Positions 34,558 to 43,649 are shown, numbered from the stretch's first letter. The stretch is DNA of 64,000 nucleotides from SZUA-430 sp964561925 (GCA_964561925.1 CAZLRW010000007.1:15726-79725); one strand, 5' to 3'. Program-made: numbers and translations. The notes: generated by a model from the sequence alone, not told the origin.

Positions 34558-35720
34558 GTCGGTCGTCTCCTCGACGTACCCGCTATCAGCCCCTGAATGA
34601 GGTTGTTCCACTGCGCTAGAATCTGAGCGTGTCCGAACCGCTCTCGGACTTCCACTGCCCGCGTGCCGTATCTCGATCGCAGATCAGCGTTTCTCATCAG
34701 AGCATCTAGTTCACGCTCAAGCGCATCCAAGCTGCCGTTCTGCACCAGCACGCCGTCGATACCGTTACGAATGATATTCCTTGGACCAACGTCACAGTCC
34801 ATGCTTACGCTGGCCAAACCGCAAGACATTGCTTCTACCAGCGTATTGGGGAAACCCTCGAACTTCGACGTCATCACGTAGAGCGAGCTGCGTTGATACC
34901 AGTCGCTTACGTTACCGACGATGCCCGGCATGAACACCCGTTGCTCCAGCTGGCGCCTACGCAGTTCCTCCTCAAGCCTGGCGCGCTCGGCACCCTCGCC
35001 CAGAACTACCAAATCCCATCCGGGAAACCTGGGCGCTAGGCGCGCGAAAACTTCGAACAAGTCCGGGTAACCCTTCACTGGATCAAGACGCCCCACCGCA
35101 AGTACGATTTCGCGGCCCGTCTTGCATACCGTGCTTGGACTGACGACCGGATCTTGCACAAGCAACGGCCACCGCGCCGCATTCGGTATGACTTCCACCC
35201 TTCTTGCAAACGTGTTGTCCCTTATCCATTTGGCGCTCTGGTCCGTAAGTGCCAAGACCACATCCAGCGCACCATATGAAAGTTGCCGAGCCAGTTCCCG
35301 CGCAGGACCTAAAGGAGTTGCGGGCGGATGACTACGCTCCGTTCCGACGGTGCGGCATCCAAGACCTAACGCGCTGATCGCAAGTAGCACGCTCGATACT
35401 GTCATGAACCCAATCGCAACTTCCGGTCGAAAGGTTGAGAGCTCCCGCCTGATCGCTTGAATGCGGGCCAAACTATTCCCAATGGTCCGCAAGGGGCCGG
35501 CGCTTGGATTCATCAATTCCAACGCGGCGCGCCCTACGCGTTGATCTAGAGTGTAGAAATCGCTACTCGTCGAATCCAGTGTGACGACCTTCACTACTTT
35601 TCCTTGGCGCACCCAGTCATTCGCAAGGTTCACCGCAACCCGCTCCGCGCCACCGCCCATGAGCGACGAGATCAGGAGCAGCACTCGCGCTCCATCGCCG
35701 CCGTTGTCGGTGCTCCTCAT
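34554..35720 (-). CDS. GT4 glycosyltransferase
   Basis: 388 residues from the ATG at 35720, which overlaps the flippase stop (ATGA at 35717-35720). Opens with VLLLISSLMGGGAERVAVNL and includes AVGRLDPVKGYPDLFEVFAR and SKFEGFPNTLVEAMSCGLAS, typical of GT4 enzymes such as WbnK or PglH-like transferases. It probably acts on undecaprenyl-PP-oligosaccharide. It is the fourth gene of the cassette operon. Confidence 0.88.
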   Translation of the reverse strand: MRSTDNGGDGARVLLLISSLMGGGAERVAVNLANDWVRQGKVVKVVTLDSTSSDFYTLDQRVGRAALELMNPSAGPLRTIGNSLARIQAIRRELSTFRPEVAIGFMTVSSVLLAISALGLGCRTVGTERSHPPATPLGPARELARQLSYGALDVVLALTDQSAKWIRDNTFARRVEVIPNAARWPLLVQDPVVSPSTVCKTGREIVLAVGRLDPVKGYPDLFEVFARLAPRFPGWDLVVLGEGAERARLEEELRRRQLEQRVFMPGIVGNVSDWYQRSSLYVMTSKFEGFPNTLVEAMSCGLASVSMDCDVGPRNIIRNGIDGVLVQNGSLDALERELDALMRNADLRSRYGTRAVEVRERFGHAQILAQWNNLIQGLIAGTSRRRPT

Positions 35721-37012
35721 TGCCTCTCTACGCGCACAACAAAATACCAAGCCTGGACCGTCGCTGACGCATACATCATCGCGGTGCCGAGCATGATGCC
35801 CGCCGGCCCGTAGGCTTGCACGAAGAGCAAGTTCCCCGCCACCTTGACCGCCACGTTTAGGAGAGCGATCTGGAGAATTCTGTTGTGCTGGCCGCGAGCA
35901 GCCAAAGCTTGTACGGCGATCAAGCTTGTGAAGTAGAACGGTATCTGCAGAAACCCCGCCTTCAATATGTCGGAGACTGCCTCGGTTTCCCTAGGACCAA
36001 ACGCTCCTCTCTCAAACAGGAGGCCGACGATCCAGGGCGAGATCAACCACAAAGGGACGATAGCGACAGCTCCAATGACAAACAAAAGGCCAGCAAACCA
36101 CTGCGCCACTCTTCCGATTTCGCTTGAGCTCTGAAGAGCCGAGAGCACAGGTAACGTTGCTCGTGCAACAGCGGTGGTGCCGAGGCCAATGACAAGAGCC
36201 AGGACTCGGTTGGCATAACCCAGTTCCGATATAGCGCCTGGCCCCAAATGCGCGGCCACAAACTGATCAATAACAGATGTGCCGCTGAGAATGAGTTGAC
36301 CGACGACGATTGCCCAAAAGCCTGACCGAAACGGAGCCCAAAGCTGTGACCGCGACTGTCCTGCTGTGCGCGCAATCTTCAGGTCGGTTCGAGGTATGAT
36401 GTAAGCCAAGGCGACGGCATGCGCGATGTACCCGATCACCGTTCCCCAGATAAGGGATGCGCTGCCTGTGTCCTGAAAGCCTACAACAAACAGTATGACA
36501 ACTAACGCCGGAACTCCCTCCGCTAACGTGCTCGTGTGACGCTCCAGCGATATGCATCGAGCAGCGAATACTCCAATGACCAGTCCGGCGGGTAGCAGCA
36601 GGCTCATTGGCAGAGCCATAGATGTGAGTTCGCGAGTTGTGCCCGGGGGGAACAGCGCCGGAGCCATCGTCGGAGTTGCGTATACTGTCAACACGAGCAC
36701 AGCGGCCAGTCCGGCACCGATTGCGAAGGATAGCAATGCCAGCTCGCGCAGGAACCGCTCTGACGATCCCGGTGGTCCTACTTTGGACTGTACAAGGAGC
36801 GGCACGGCTACGACCGTTAGCGTGCTAAGCCACACTGAAATCGGCCAATTGGCGAGATTCCAGACGAAGAGATAGGCATCCATAACCTCGCCGGTACCGA
36901 ACTTGGCCGCCAACAAAATTTCTCGTCCCGCGCCGAGTGCCTTCGCGATCACCAGATAGGTAGCGACTAGGACTATGGAGCGGACCATTCTGCTCTGGGC
37001 GGCACTGCCCAT
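35717..37012 (-). CDS. MurJ/MviN-like polysaccharide flippase
   Basis: 431 residues with about 12-14 hydrophobic helices. The opening ATYLVIAKALGAGREILLAA and central GPGAISELGYANRVLALVIG, and LLFERGAFGPRETEAVSDIL near residue 325, match the MurJ branch of the MOP flippase superfamily. In this context it likely flips the lipid-linked repeat unit (Wzx role) rather than lipid II. It starts 2 bp after the polymerase stop. Confidence 0.82.
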   Translation of the reverse strand: MGSAAQSRMVRSIVLVATYLVIAKALGAGREILLAAKFGTGEVMDAYLFVWNLANWPISVWLSTLTVVAVPLLVQSKVGPPGSSERFLRELALLSFAIGAGLAAVLVLTVYATPTMAPALFPPGTTRELTSMALPMSLLLPAGLVIGVFAARCISLERHTSTLAEGVPALVVILFVVGFQDTGSASLIWGTVIGYIAHAVALAYIIPRTDLKIARTAGQSRSQLWAPFRSGFWAIVVGQLILSGTSVIDQFVAAHLGPGAISELGYANRVLALVIGLGTTAVARATLPVLSALQSSSEIGRVAQWFAGLLFVIGAVAIVPLWLISPWIVGLLFERGAFGPRETEAVSDILKAGFLQIPFYFTSLIAVQALAARGQHNRILQIALLNVAVKVAGNLLFVQAYGPAGIMLGTAMMYASATVQAWYFVVRVERQ

Positions 37013-37014
37013 AC

Positions 37015-38274
37015 TCAGCGTCCAATCTGTGTGCGCTTTAAGAACTGCCGCGCATCAGTCGCCGCGCTACGTCGTGAAGCAACAACGTACAGCGCAACAA
37101 CGATCGCCACGGCAGGCCTCTCAAGGTGATTGTGCGAAAACAACCCCGTTGTCAGAATGGTCGCGAATGCGATCGGACCAAACGGCGCTCGGTACAATCC
37201 AATTGAGAGCAGAAATAGCGAATACCAGAACGCACCAATGAGACCCATTTCGGCCAGCATCAGCACGATCATGTTGTGCACGGACGCCTTGAGCTCCCAC
37301 GCGTGGGTGAACCCTATGCCTTGACCGAATATTGGGGCGGATGTGAAGGCGTCCCATCCTCGCTGTAGGACGGCCATGCGCTCGTCCGTTGACTCTCTGC
37401 TCAAGAATTCAATGCGCGCGCTCGTATTAGCATCCAGGTATGGCCAAAGAACCTCGGTGGTCGCTCTTGAGAGGTCCGCACTGAAGAGAGAGAGAGCCCC
37501 AACAACACAGAACGTGATGAGTCCGCCAACCGAAGCACGTACAGCCCAGTTTCGCCGGCCGCCAACAGACATCTCTGACAAGGCAACAAGAAGTGCCCAG
37601 GTCACGAGGCCACCCCTGCTAAACGTCACGTATGTGCCAGCGAACGTGAGCAAGTAGAACGCGTAGCGGCTTCCACTGCGAAGATTAAGCGCGACAAGGG
37701 GAATTGCCATAGCAATGAACATCGCTGAATCGTTCGCGTTCTCGTAGAACCCCGCGGCACGACCGGGAACAGTGCTCATCCAGTTGATCAGGGACCCGGC
37801 GAACAGGAACTCAAATAAGTTCACGCCACAGCTGACCAGCACCACAAGCCCAAGCGTTCCAACGACCGTCTGGAAGTGTGCACAACCCGACAGAATCGCG
37901 ATCGCGGCGACCATGGTCAGCAAGAAATGAAGCCGGCCAAAGAAGAGTCCGATGCCTTCAGCAGGGATAGCAAGAATCAGAAATTGAAGCGCCATCAGGA
38001 CGAATAGAACTGCGAGGACGCACAGAAGCACGGAATGACCGATGACTCCTCGCCTCGCGGCTACGCTTGTGGCGTAAGTCAGAGCGCCTAACACGTAGAC
38101 CGTTGCGTAGGCATAGTTCGGTTGGAGGAATGTCCAACCCTGACCGAAGAGGTAGTTGATCGAGTACGAGTAGAGCGCAACAAGCAGGGTAATCGCAGCG
38201 AACTCCGGCAGCCCAAAACCACTTCCCCTGCCGCGCCCAAAACCTAGAGAGTGCGACATTGCTCGAAGGATCAT
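37015..38274 (-). CDS. O-antigen polymerase/ligase family protein
   Basis: 419 residues, polytopic with about 11 hydrophobic segments. The periplasmic region has FGQGIGFTHAWELKASVHNM followed by LMLAEMGLIGAFWY, the Wzy_C/WaaL pattern with the conserved His. Its ATG at 38274 overlaps the priming-transferase stop (ATGA). It probably polymerises repeat units (Wzy role). Composition changes close to its start: the upstream transferase is GC-rich and native-looking, this gene is not. Confidence 0.8.
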   Translation of the reverse strand: MILRAMSHSLGFGRGRGSGFGLPEFAAITLLVALYSYSINYLFGQGWTFLQPNYAYATVYVLGALTYATSVAARRGVIGHSVLLCVLAVLFVLMALQFLILAIPAEGIGLFFGRLHFLLTMVAAIAILSGCAHFQTVVGTLGLVVLVSCGVNLFEFLFAGSLINWMSTVPGRAAGFYENANDSAMFIAMAIPLVALNLRSGSRYAFYLLTFAGTYVTFSRGGLVTWALLVALSEMSVGGRRNWAVRASVGGLITFCVVGALSLFSADLSRATTEVLWPYLDANTSARIEFLSRESTDERMAVLQRGWDAFTSAPIFGQGIGFTHAWELKASVHNMIVLMLAEMGLIGAFWYSLFLLSIGLYRAPFGPIAFATILTTGLFSHNHLERPAVAIVVALYVVASRRSAATDARQFLKRTQIGR

Positions 38275-39641
38275 CTCCCCCCCAACCCCGCCAACACGAT
38301 CCGTGGCGTCAGCATCAGCACCAGCAGATCCAGCACCAGCGAATAATTCTTCACGTAGTACAGATCGTGCGCGAGTTTGATCTTCGCGTCTTCCGGCGTC
38401 GCGACGTAGGCGAAGCGCACTTGTGCCCAGCCGGTGACGCCCGGCTTCACCAGATGGCGCAGCTGATAGAGCGGGTTCGCTTGGCCCCAGGCGACGACGT
38501 TGTCGGGCGTCTGCGGGCGCGGGCCCACCATGCTCATCTCGCCTTTCAGCACGTTGATGAGCTGCGGCACCTCGTCGAGCCGCGTGCGGCGGATGAAGCG
38601 GCCGACCTTCGTCACGCGCGGATCGCCGATCTCGGTCGATTGGGGCCCGAGCTTCTCCGCGTCGATCACCATGGAACGGAACTTCAGGATGCGGAACACG
38701 CGCCCGTTCAGCCCGACGCGCAGCTGCTGATAGAACACGGGGCCCCGGTCCTCGAGCCAGATCGCAAGCCCGACCAGGCCCGCGACCGGCAGCAGCGCGA
38801 GCGCAAGCCCCGACGCCACGAACCAGTCGAACACGCGCTTCACCGCGATGCGCAACTGGTTCCAGTTCGAGGACGAGGCCATGATGATGTCGTAGGCCGC
38901 GTCCTCGTCGGTCAGCGCCTCGCCGAACTCGCTCTCGAGAAAAGCCTCCGGCGTTTGGATCAGAACGCCCGCGTCGCGCGCCTTCAAAAGCTCCGTCCAA
39001 TCGGGCAGGTTCGCGCTCGACGCGCGGTCGAGCACGATCTGTTCGATCTGCCGGGCTCTGTCGCCGGCCTCCGCGCCCGCCTCTTCGAACAGTTTCGGCA
39101 ACTCCTCGCGCGACAGCCGCTCGAACGCCGCCGGATGCGTCGACTTCGCCAGCCGATGCTGCGCCAACCGCTCGAACACCGCCTCGTCCGCCATCACCGC
39201 GATCGTGCGGTCGCGCGCGGCGGCCCGCGCCAGATAGTAGTGCGCGGGCATCAAGATCACGGCCGCCGCCAAATCGACGGCGATGAAGATCAGCACGATC
39301 GAAATCGGAATCCGCGTCCCCGGCTGAAAATAGAACAACAGGATCATCGCGAAGAAGAACAGCATCGCCGCCGTCACGTGCAGCTGCAGATGCATCAGCC
39401 GGCTCGCCGCCGTCCGGTGCTCGTAAACGCGCATCAGCATCTTCGGGATCATCGCCCCCGCCACCATCAGCAACGCGTCGCCGAACGCCGGCGTGTAGGG
39501 CGCGGTGAAGACCAGCGGCGTCGCCCACGCGCGCACATACGCCGCGACCACGAACGCCATACCGGTCACGACGGTCGCCAGCAGATAGAGGTAGAGCTCC
39601 ACCGTCTGAACGCGCTTGCCCGCAATCCGCCAATGCTTCAT
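38271..39641 (-). CDS. Undecaprenyl-phosphate sugar phosphotransferase
   Basis: 456 residues. Four to five N-terminal helices, a soluble middle domain, then a further membrane helix and the bacterial sugar transferase domain: RVFDWFVASGLALALLPVAG, ILKFRSMVIDAEKLG, RRTRLDEVPQLINVLKGEMS and MVGPRPQ, all diagnostic. It transfers sugar-1-phosphate to undecaprenyl phosphate, starting repeat-unit synthesis. It heads the coupled operon ending in asnB. The sugar cannot be read from sequence. Confidence 0.92.
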   Translation of the reverse strand: MKHWRIAGKRVQTVELYLYLLATVVTGMAFVVAAYVRAWATPLVFTAPYTPAFGDALLMVAGAMIPKMLMRVYEHRTAASRLMHLQLHVTAAMLFFFAMILLFYFQPGTRIPISIVLIFIAVDLAAAVILMPAHYYLARAAARDRTIAVMADEAVFERLAQHRLAKSTHPAAFERLSREELPKLFEEAGAEAGDRARQIEQIVLDRASSANLPDWTELLKARDAGVLIQTPEAFLESEFGEALTDEDAAYDIIMASSSNWNQLRIAVKRVFDWFVASGLALALLPVAGLVGLAIWLEDRGPVFYQQLRVGLNGRVFRILKFRSMVIDAEKLGPQSTEIGDPRVTKVGRFIRRTRLDEVPQLINVLKGEMSMVGPRPQTPDNVVAWGQANPLYQLRHLVKPGVTGWAQVRFAYVATPEDAKIKLAHDLYYVKNYSLVLDLLVLMLTPRIVLAGLGGR

Positions 39642-39761
39642 CGACCCGTGCAGTGCGAATTCTTGTTCTGGCGGCCATAGGGGCGCGCGCCGCGCCCGCG
39701 GGTCAACGTCCGTGCGCGTGCAGTGTGATGCGATTCGCCGGAAGGGTTGTGGATAAGGCGC

Positions 39762-39965
39762 CTAGCGCGGCGGCCGCCGGTGACGATCGCCGTCGAGCGA
39801 AAGTCTCACGCCATCCGCGCCCGCGCATTGCCATTCGCTGCGCGGCGCATAGCTGAACGTCCCGTCGCCGCAGACGGCCGTGGGCGCTGCAAGATCGAAC
39901 TGCAAACGGCTGCCGCCGCAAGCGCAAAGCGTGAAGGCGGAAAGAACCAGAACGACCGATCGCAT
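39762..39965 (-). CDS. Small lipoprotein
   Basis: 67 residues from the ATG at 39965 (MRSVVLVLSAFTLCACGGSR). A lipobox-like LCAC precedes Cys16 or so, predicting a lipid-anchored protein. The mature part has CGDGTFSYAPRSEWQCAGAD, similar to the Cys-bracketed DGTxS motif of DUF3761-type small proteins, with two Cys that could pair. It lies between the deacetylase and the priming transferase on the same strand. Role unknown. Confidence 0.55.
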   Translation of the reverse strand: MRSVVLVLSAFTLCACGGSRLQFDLAAPTAVCGDGTFSYAPRSEWQCAGADGVRLSLDGDRHRRPPR

Positions 39966-40061
39966 CGCGGGACGCTCGCCGATCACAAACTCGTCCGCCA
40001 GCGATCAGACGTTGCGGCGGCGCCGGACGTTCCTTCGTGAGGCGACTTTTCGAATCGTTTG

Positions 40062-40124
40062 CACACAGAGCCACGGAGAGCACAGAGAACAGCGCGAAGC
40101 TCTGTGTCTCCGTGCCTCCGTGTG
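40062..40124. repeat. Imperfect palindromic repeat (CACAGAG...CTCTGTG type)
   Basis: Left arm 40062-40087 and right arm 40100-40124 are near-perfect reverse complements with a 12-bp loop. The arms consist of CACAGAG and CACGGAG words. There is no T-run, so it is not a normal terminator. It lies in the gap before the lipoprotein gene. Confidence 0.75.
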
Positions 40125-40132
40125 AGTCTTCC

Positions 40133-41164
40133 TCAGGGCTTGGCGATTGCCGCCTGTTTTCCGGCCAGCGCGCGGTCGTGGCGCAAGCTCACAAACGCGA
40201 AGTTGAATGCGTCCGCCCGGCTCGCCCGGTGCAACATCACGCGCGGGTGCAGGAACTCGTCTTTCGACGCGGCGAGCGTGCCGTTGATCGTCGAGAACGC
40301 CGCGTCGAAGCCGGCATTGCGCACGGTGTCGAGCGCTTCGGGTCCGATATGCGCGACGTTGCCGACCGGAAACGCGAAGTAGCGGCAGCGCCCAAGCTTG
40401 TCTTCGATCATCGTCTTCGAGGTCAGCACCTGATGTTCGATCTCCGCCTTCGGCTGGCCGCGGTGCAGGATCGCATGGTCGTGCGCGTGCGCACCGATCT
40501 CGACGCCCGCGTCGTGCAGCGCCTTCACTTGCGCCCAGCTCATCGGCTTGTCGGAGGCGTAGGTCGCGTCGAGCTCCGCCTGGCGCGCAGCACCCATAAC
40601 GTCAACCAGCGCCGCACACAGTTTGCGCACGCCCGCCTGATCCAGGCGATAGACGGCCGCCCCCAACGCCGCCGACGCCGCGCCACGCGCCGCATCGTCG
40701 TCCGCGACAAGCAGCGGTGCGTCAAGCCCCGGCAGAGCGTAGCTGCCGGCCGGCGCGTGATAGGCAAAGCAGCGCGTCAGATAGGTCGGAAACCGCGCGC
40801 CGGTTTCGATGTGGTTCGTGCTCACGAACACGGCGAGCGGAATGCCCATCTCGCGCGTCAATGGCGCGAGCAGTTCCAGATTGTCGACATAGCCGTCGTC
40901 CGAGGTCAGCACCGCGACCGGCTTGCGCGTCGCGCCCATGGCAAGCAGCCGCAAACCTTCCTCCAGCGACACGAACGACACCCACGATTTGAGCGCCGTC
41001 ATCGTGGCCCGGAATTCGTCGACCGTGATGTGCAGCCGCTGCACGCGCGCGTCCGTATGGCGGCGGACAAGCCCGTGCATGTAAAGCACGGTCAGCCCGG
41101 CGAACGCGCTGAAATTGCGCGGAGGAATTTTGTAGAGAACGGACTTCGCAAGCGACGCGAGCAT
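40133..41164 (-). CDS. Polysaccharide deacetylase family protein
   Basis: 343 residues from ATG at 41164 with AAGG upstream. The NodB-like domain is recognised by the Asp pair in VLTSDDGYVDNLELL and the metal His residues in IGAHAHDHAILHR, with FAFPVGNVAHIG as the later substrate-groove motif. No obvious signal peptide, but a hydrophobic/aromatic N-terminus (NFSAFAGLTVLYMHG). It probably N-deacetylates amino sugars of the exopolysaccharide. Confidence 0.85.
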   Translation of the reverse strand: MLASLAKSVLYKIPPRNFSAFAGLTVLYMHGLVRRHTDARVQRLHITVDEFRATMTALKSWVSFVSLEEGLRLLAMGATRKPVAVLTSDDGYVDNLELLAPLTREMGIPLAVFVSTNHIETGARFPTYLTRCFAYHAPAGSYALPGLDAPLLVADDDAARGAASAALGAAVYRLDQAGVRKLCAALVDVMGAARQAELDATYASDKPMSWAQVKALHDAGVEIGAHAHDHAILHRGQPKAEIEHQVLTSKTMIEDKLGRCRYFAFPVGNVAHIGPEALDTVRNAGFDAAFSTINGTLAASKDEFLHPRVMLHRASRADAFNFAFVSLRHDRALAGKQAAIAKP

Positions 41165-41206
41165 TGTTGCCTTTGTAGTATGCTTTGCCGCCCGCACGCC
41201 AGGGCG

Positions 41207-42313
41207 TCAGGCCGCCGCGAGGTCGCGCGGATCGGCGCCGTCGCGCGTGCTTGCCGCCAAATCCTGCACGAGTTCGACGGCAAGCTGGCTGCCGCGCGGC
41301 TCGCCAGCCACCGCATCGTAAACGCAAAGGCATTGTTCGATCAGTGCAAGGCGCGCGCCGAGCGCCTTGAAGTCGCCGCGCACGCCGCCGAGATACTCGA
41401 CGAACGGCCGCGCATCGCTTTCGTTGATCAACGCATCGTACGAAGCGCCGTAGCGTTCGACGATCGCGCCGGCCTGCGTCCATGCCAGGCGCAGGCTGTC
41501 GCGCACCTGCGCGCGGTCGGCCTCGAGCTGGCGGCGCTGCTCCTCGCGCACGCCCTCGCCCGCGCCCGCCTTCGGCGCCAGCCATTCGGCCAGCTGACGC
41601 ATGCGCTGCTGACGCTTGGCGAACTCGCGCTGGAAATGCGACACGCCGATCCACGCATAGAGCACGTCGATCGTCTGGCCGTCCGGAATCTTCAACGCCT
41701 GACCGAACGGACCCAGGAAGCCCGGATCGTCGAGCTCCCAAAGCTTGCGCGCAAGCATGTCGAGACGCCCGTCGCCGAGCGCCGTCTGCGGCAGCGCCAG
41801 CGCCATTGCGGCCAACGGCTTCAACTTCGCTTTCAACGCGTCGCGCATCGCGGCCGCGTCCGCGTCGCTCAAGCGGAAGTGCCGGCGCTCGGCCTCGACG
41901 CCCGACCTCTCGAACGCGTCGCGCAGCAGAAACGGCGAAAAGCTGGGCAGCTTCGCCAGCACGCCGATTTTCCGCAGGTCGTTCTCGATGCGCGCGCCGC
42001 CCAACTGCATGCCCGACGCTTTTTCCAGCGCCTGCGGACCGAAATCATGATCGCATTGCAACGACATACCGCCGTTGCCGGGTACCTTCGGATCGAAGGG
42101 AAAGTAGAGCCGCGTCTGCACGATGAGCGCGCTCGCGCTCTGCGCCAGCCGTGCGACGCACTTCAGCAACATGGCGCTCTTGAGCACTGGGTGTTCGAAG
42201 AAGGGCGCGAGCGCTCCCTCGCCCTCGGCGCCCCCGAGCTCCCGCGCCCGTCCGTCGAACACGATCGACGCGGGCCTTGCCGCAAGCAACGCTTTGAGTT
42301 GGACCCTGCGCAT
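41207..42313 (-). CDS. Hypothetical protein in polysaccharide locus
   Basis: 368 residues from the ATG at 42313. No signal peptide or membrane segment; helical, Ala/Arg/Leu-rich with a predicted coiled region around residues 235-300 (FQREFAKRQQRMRQLAEWLA and following). I do not recognise the family. It starts 5 bp after the PilZ-like gene, so both are likely made together, and it precedes the deacetylase by 42 bp. A cytoplasmic partner of the PilZ-like protein is a reasonable guess only. Confidence 0.65.
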   Translation of the reverse strand: MRRVQLKALLAARPASIVFDGRARELGGAEGEGALAPFFEHPVLKSAMLLKCVARLAQSASALIVQTRLYFPFDPKVPGNGGMSLQCDHDFGPQALEKASGMQLGGARIENDLRKIGVLAKLPSFSPFLLRDAFERSGVEAERRHFRLSDADAAAMRDALKAKLKPLAAMALALPQTALGDGRLDMLARKLWELDDPGFLGPFGQALKIPDGQTIDVLYAWIGVSHFQREFAKRQQRMRQLAEWLAPKAGAGEGVREEQRRQLEADRAQVRDSLRLAWTQAGAIVERYGASYDALINESDARPFVEYLGGVRGDFKALGARLALIEQCLCVYDAVAGEPRGSQLAVELVQDLAASTRDGADPRDLAAA

Positions 42314-42318
42314 CGCCG

Positions 42319-42648
42319 CTACCCGAACACGTCTTCGAGGGGAACGATATCGGCGCGCACGTCGTGGCCGGCCAGCACGCGCTCCCAATCGTCGCGGTCG
42401 ACGAGATAGCGCAGCACCACGCGTCCTTGACGCGCGCCCAATTTGCGAAGTTGCACGATCGGGCATGCGAGCGCCCCTTGGCCGGCAAAGCGGGCGGGCC
42501 CCCTCAGATCGTCGTAGTCGACATCCGGTTTGGCGACGAGCGCGACCGCGCGCGCCGACACGTCCACGGTCTCGTGCAAGACGCCCGCAAGGTCGACCAT
42601 CAGCCCGTCGATGACGTAGCGCTTGTGCGCGCGCCGCTCGTGATTCAT
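42319..42648 (-). CDS. PilZ-like domain protein
   Basis: 109 residues. The N-terminus MNHERRAHKRYVIDG contains RxxxR, the first half of the PilZ c-di-GMP motif. The second half reads VDVSARAV where D/NxSxxG is expected, so the Gly is replaced by Ala. Binding of c-di-GMP is therefore plausible but uncertain. Its position at the head of a polysaccharide modification operon fits second-messenger control of export or modification. Confidence 0.6.
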   Translation of the reverse strand: MNHERRAHKRYVIDGLMVDLAGVLHETVDVSARAVALVAKPDVDYDDLRGPARFAGQGALACPIVQLRKLGARQGRVVLRYLVDRDDWERVLAGHDVRADIVPLEDVFG

Positions 42649-42993
42649 CGCAAAGTCCCCGCCGTCCTCGCCATTATCACTGTCGCCGGTTACAGCGCGG
42701 TTAGGCGTGCTCAGCCGTCAACGCTCTGTTAAGGCACCGCTCAAGCGCGCGAAACCGACGGTGGCGGTTCCCCTGAGGCGGGAAAAGCTGAAATAGAGGG
42801 AAACAATCCGCGGCATTGCCGCCACACAGCAGCGATTCTTGAGCCACAGCGGCATCGCAGTCATAGCGAAATGGGACGATGCGCTTACACTCTCTACTTG
42901 TCCGGGCAGCCGACCCATTCTTCCTGCTGTGGTTGATACCCAACACCCACGGCGCTCTCGGTTTCCTGGTTCTACGTGAGATCCCAGCTCACG
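42649..42993. other. Intergenic region, no recognised gene
   Basis: About 345 bp between the PilZ-like gene and the terminator of the export operon. Open frames on the minus strand (for example 42701-42946) lack a ribosome-binding site and have no recognisable sequence. The promoter for the PilZ-like operon should lie here. Confidence 0.4.
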
Positions 42994-43029
42994 AAAGCCC
43001 CGCTGAGGATGGAGCCTCAGTGGGGCTTT
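42994..43029. terminator. Intrinsic terminator of polysaccharide export operon
   Basis: 15-bp stem AAAGCCCCGCTGAGG / CCTCAGTGGGGCTTT with one G-U wobble and a 6-nt loop. It has T residues on both outer sides and could act in both directions. It lies 4 bp after the stop of the last gene of the Wza-Wzc operon. Confidence 0.85.
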
Positions 43030-43033
43030 TGAT

Positions 43034-43642
43034 TCAAGGTTCGTTGCGCAGGGCGGCCAGACGCTGTCGTAACGCGGCGACCGAATTCCCTTCGAGCGTG
43101 CGCTTGAACTCGGGCCATCGTGCCGCCCACGCGAGCCGCCGCTCGAGCGCCGCGCGCGCCTCTTTGTCGAGGTAGTGCCAAAGCACAACCGCAAGATCGA
43201 ACTGCATGGCGGCAAGCTTGCGGTCGGCGGGTGCCACTTTAAACGCCATCGACAGCGCGGCGCCCGCCTTCTGTTCATTGCCCAAGCGAACTTCCGACAC
43301 CGCAAGTCGCGTCCACGCGAAGACGTCGGCGGGCGCGGCCGCCAGCCCGAGCCTCAGGTCGCGCTGCGCCGCCGAGAGCCGCGTGATGGCACGGAACGAT
43401 TCCAGGCCGCTCTGCTGGGCGGTCAGCATCTGCACCAGCGCCGCGCGGCTCAGGTCGGCCCGCCAGGGCGAGGCGCGCAACGCTTGGGTCAAGGCATCCA
43501 GTTCGACGACGGAGCCGAGCTTGCCTTTTGCCACCTCGGCGTATTGCGGTTCGGCCTGGGCGAATTCCCACGCGGGCTTGGCGAACGCCGCGGCATAGAT
43601 CAGCACGGCGGCGGCGATGAAGGCCGCGATCAATCCCGCCAT
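43034..43642 (-). CDS. Membrane-anchored helical protein of export operon
   Basis: 202 residues from ATG at 43642 (7 bp after the Wzc-like stop, with GTGAGG upstream); a longer start at 43684 would overlap that gene. One N-terminal membrane helix (MAGLIAAFIAAAVLIYAAAF), then a helical region of TPR-like character (VFAWTRLAVSEVRLGNEQKA). Probably faces the periplasm and helps assemble or regulate the export complex. No specific family name given. Confidence 0.65.
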   Translation of the reverse strand: MAGLIAAFIAAAVLIYAAAFAKPAWEFAQAEPQYAEVAKGKLGSVVELDALTQALRASPWRADLSRAALVQMLTAQQSGLESFRAITRLSAAQRDLRLGLAAAPADVFAWTRLAVSEVRLGNEQKAGAALSMAFKVAPADRKLAAMQFDLAVVLWHYLDKEARAALERRLAWAARWPEFKRTLEGNSVAALRQRLAALRNEP

Positions 43643-43649
43643 CAAGGCC

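Noticed and set aside
31416..39641. Exosortase/PEP-CTERM polysaccharide locus
   Set aside because: AsnB and GT4 genes raised this possibility, but no exosortase, PEP-CTERM protein or PRSK/PRSR-type genes are visible.
37015..39678. Single 887-residue minus-strand protein
   Set aside because: The upstream half is an out-of-frame Arg/Ala-rich shadow of the priming sugar transferase; the real gene begins at the ATGA overlap at 38274.
40037..42409. 790-codon plus-strand open frame
   Set aside because: It is the Arg/His-rich complement of three genuine minus-strand genes, one with clear deacetylase motifs.
42701..42946. 81-codon minus-strand gene before the PilZ-like protein
   Set aside because: No ribosome-binding site, no recognisable sequence, and it occupies the likely promoter region.
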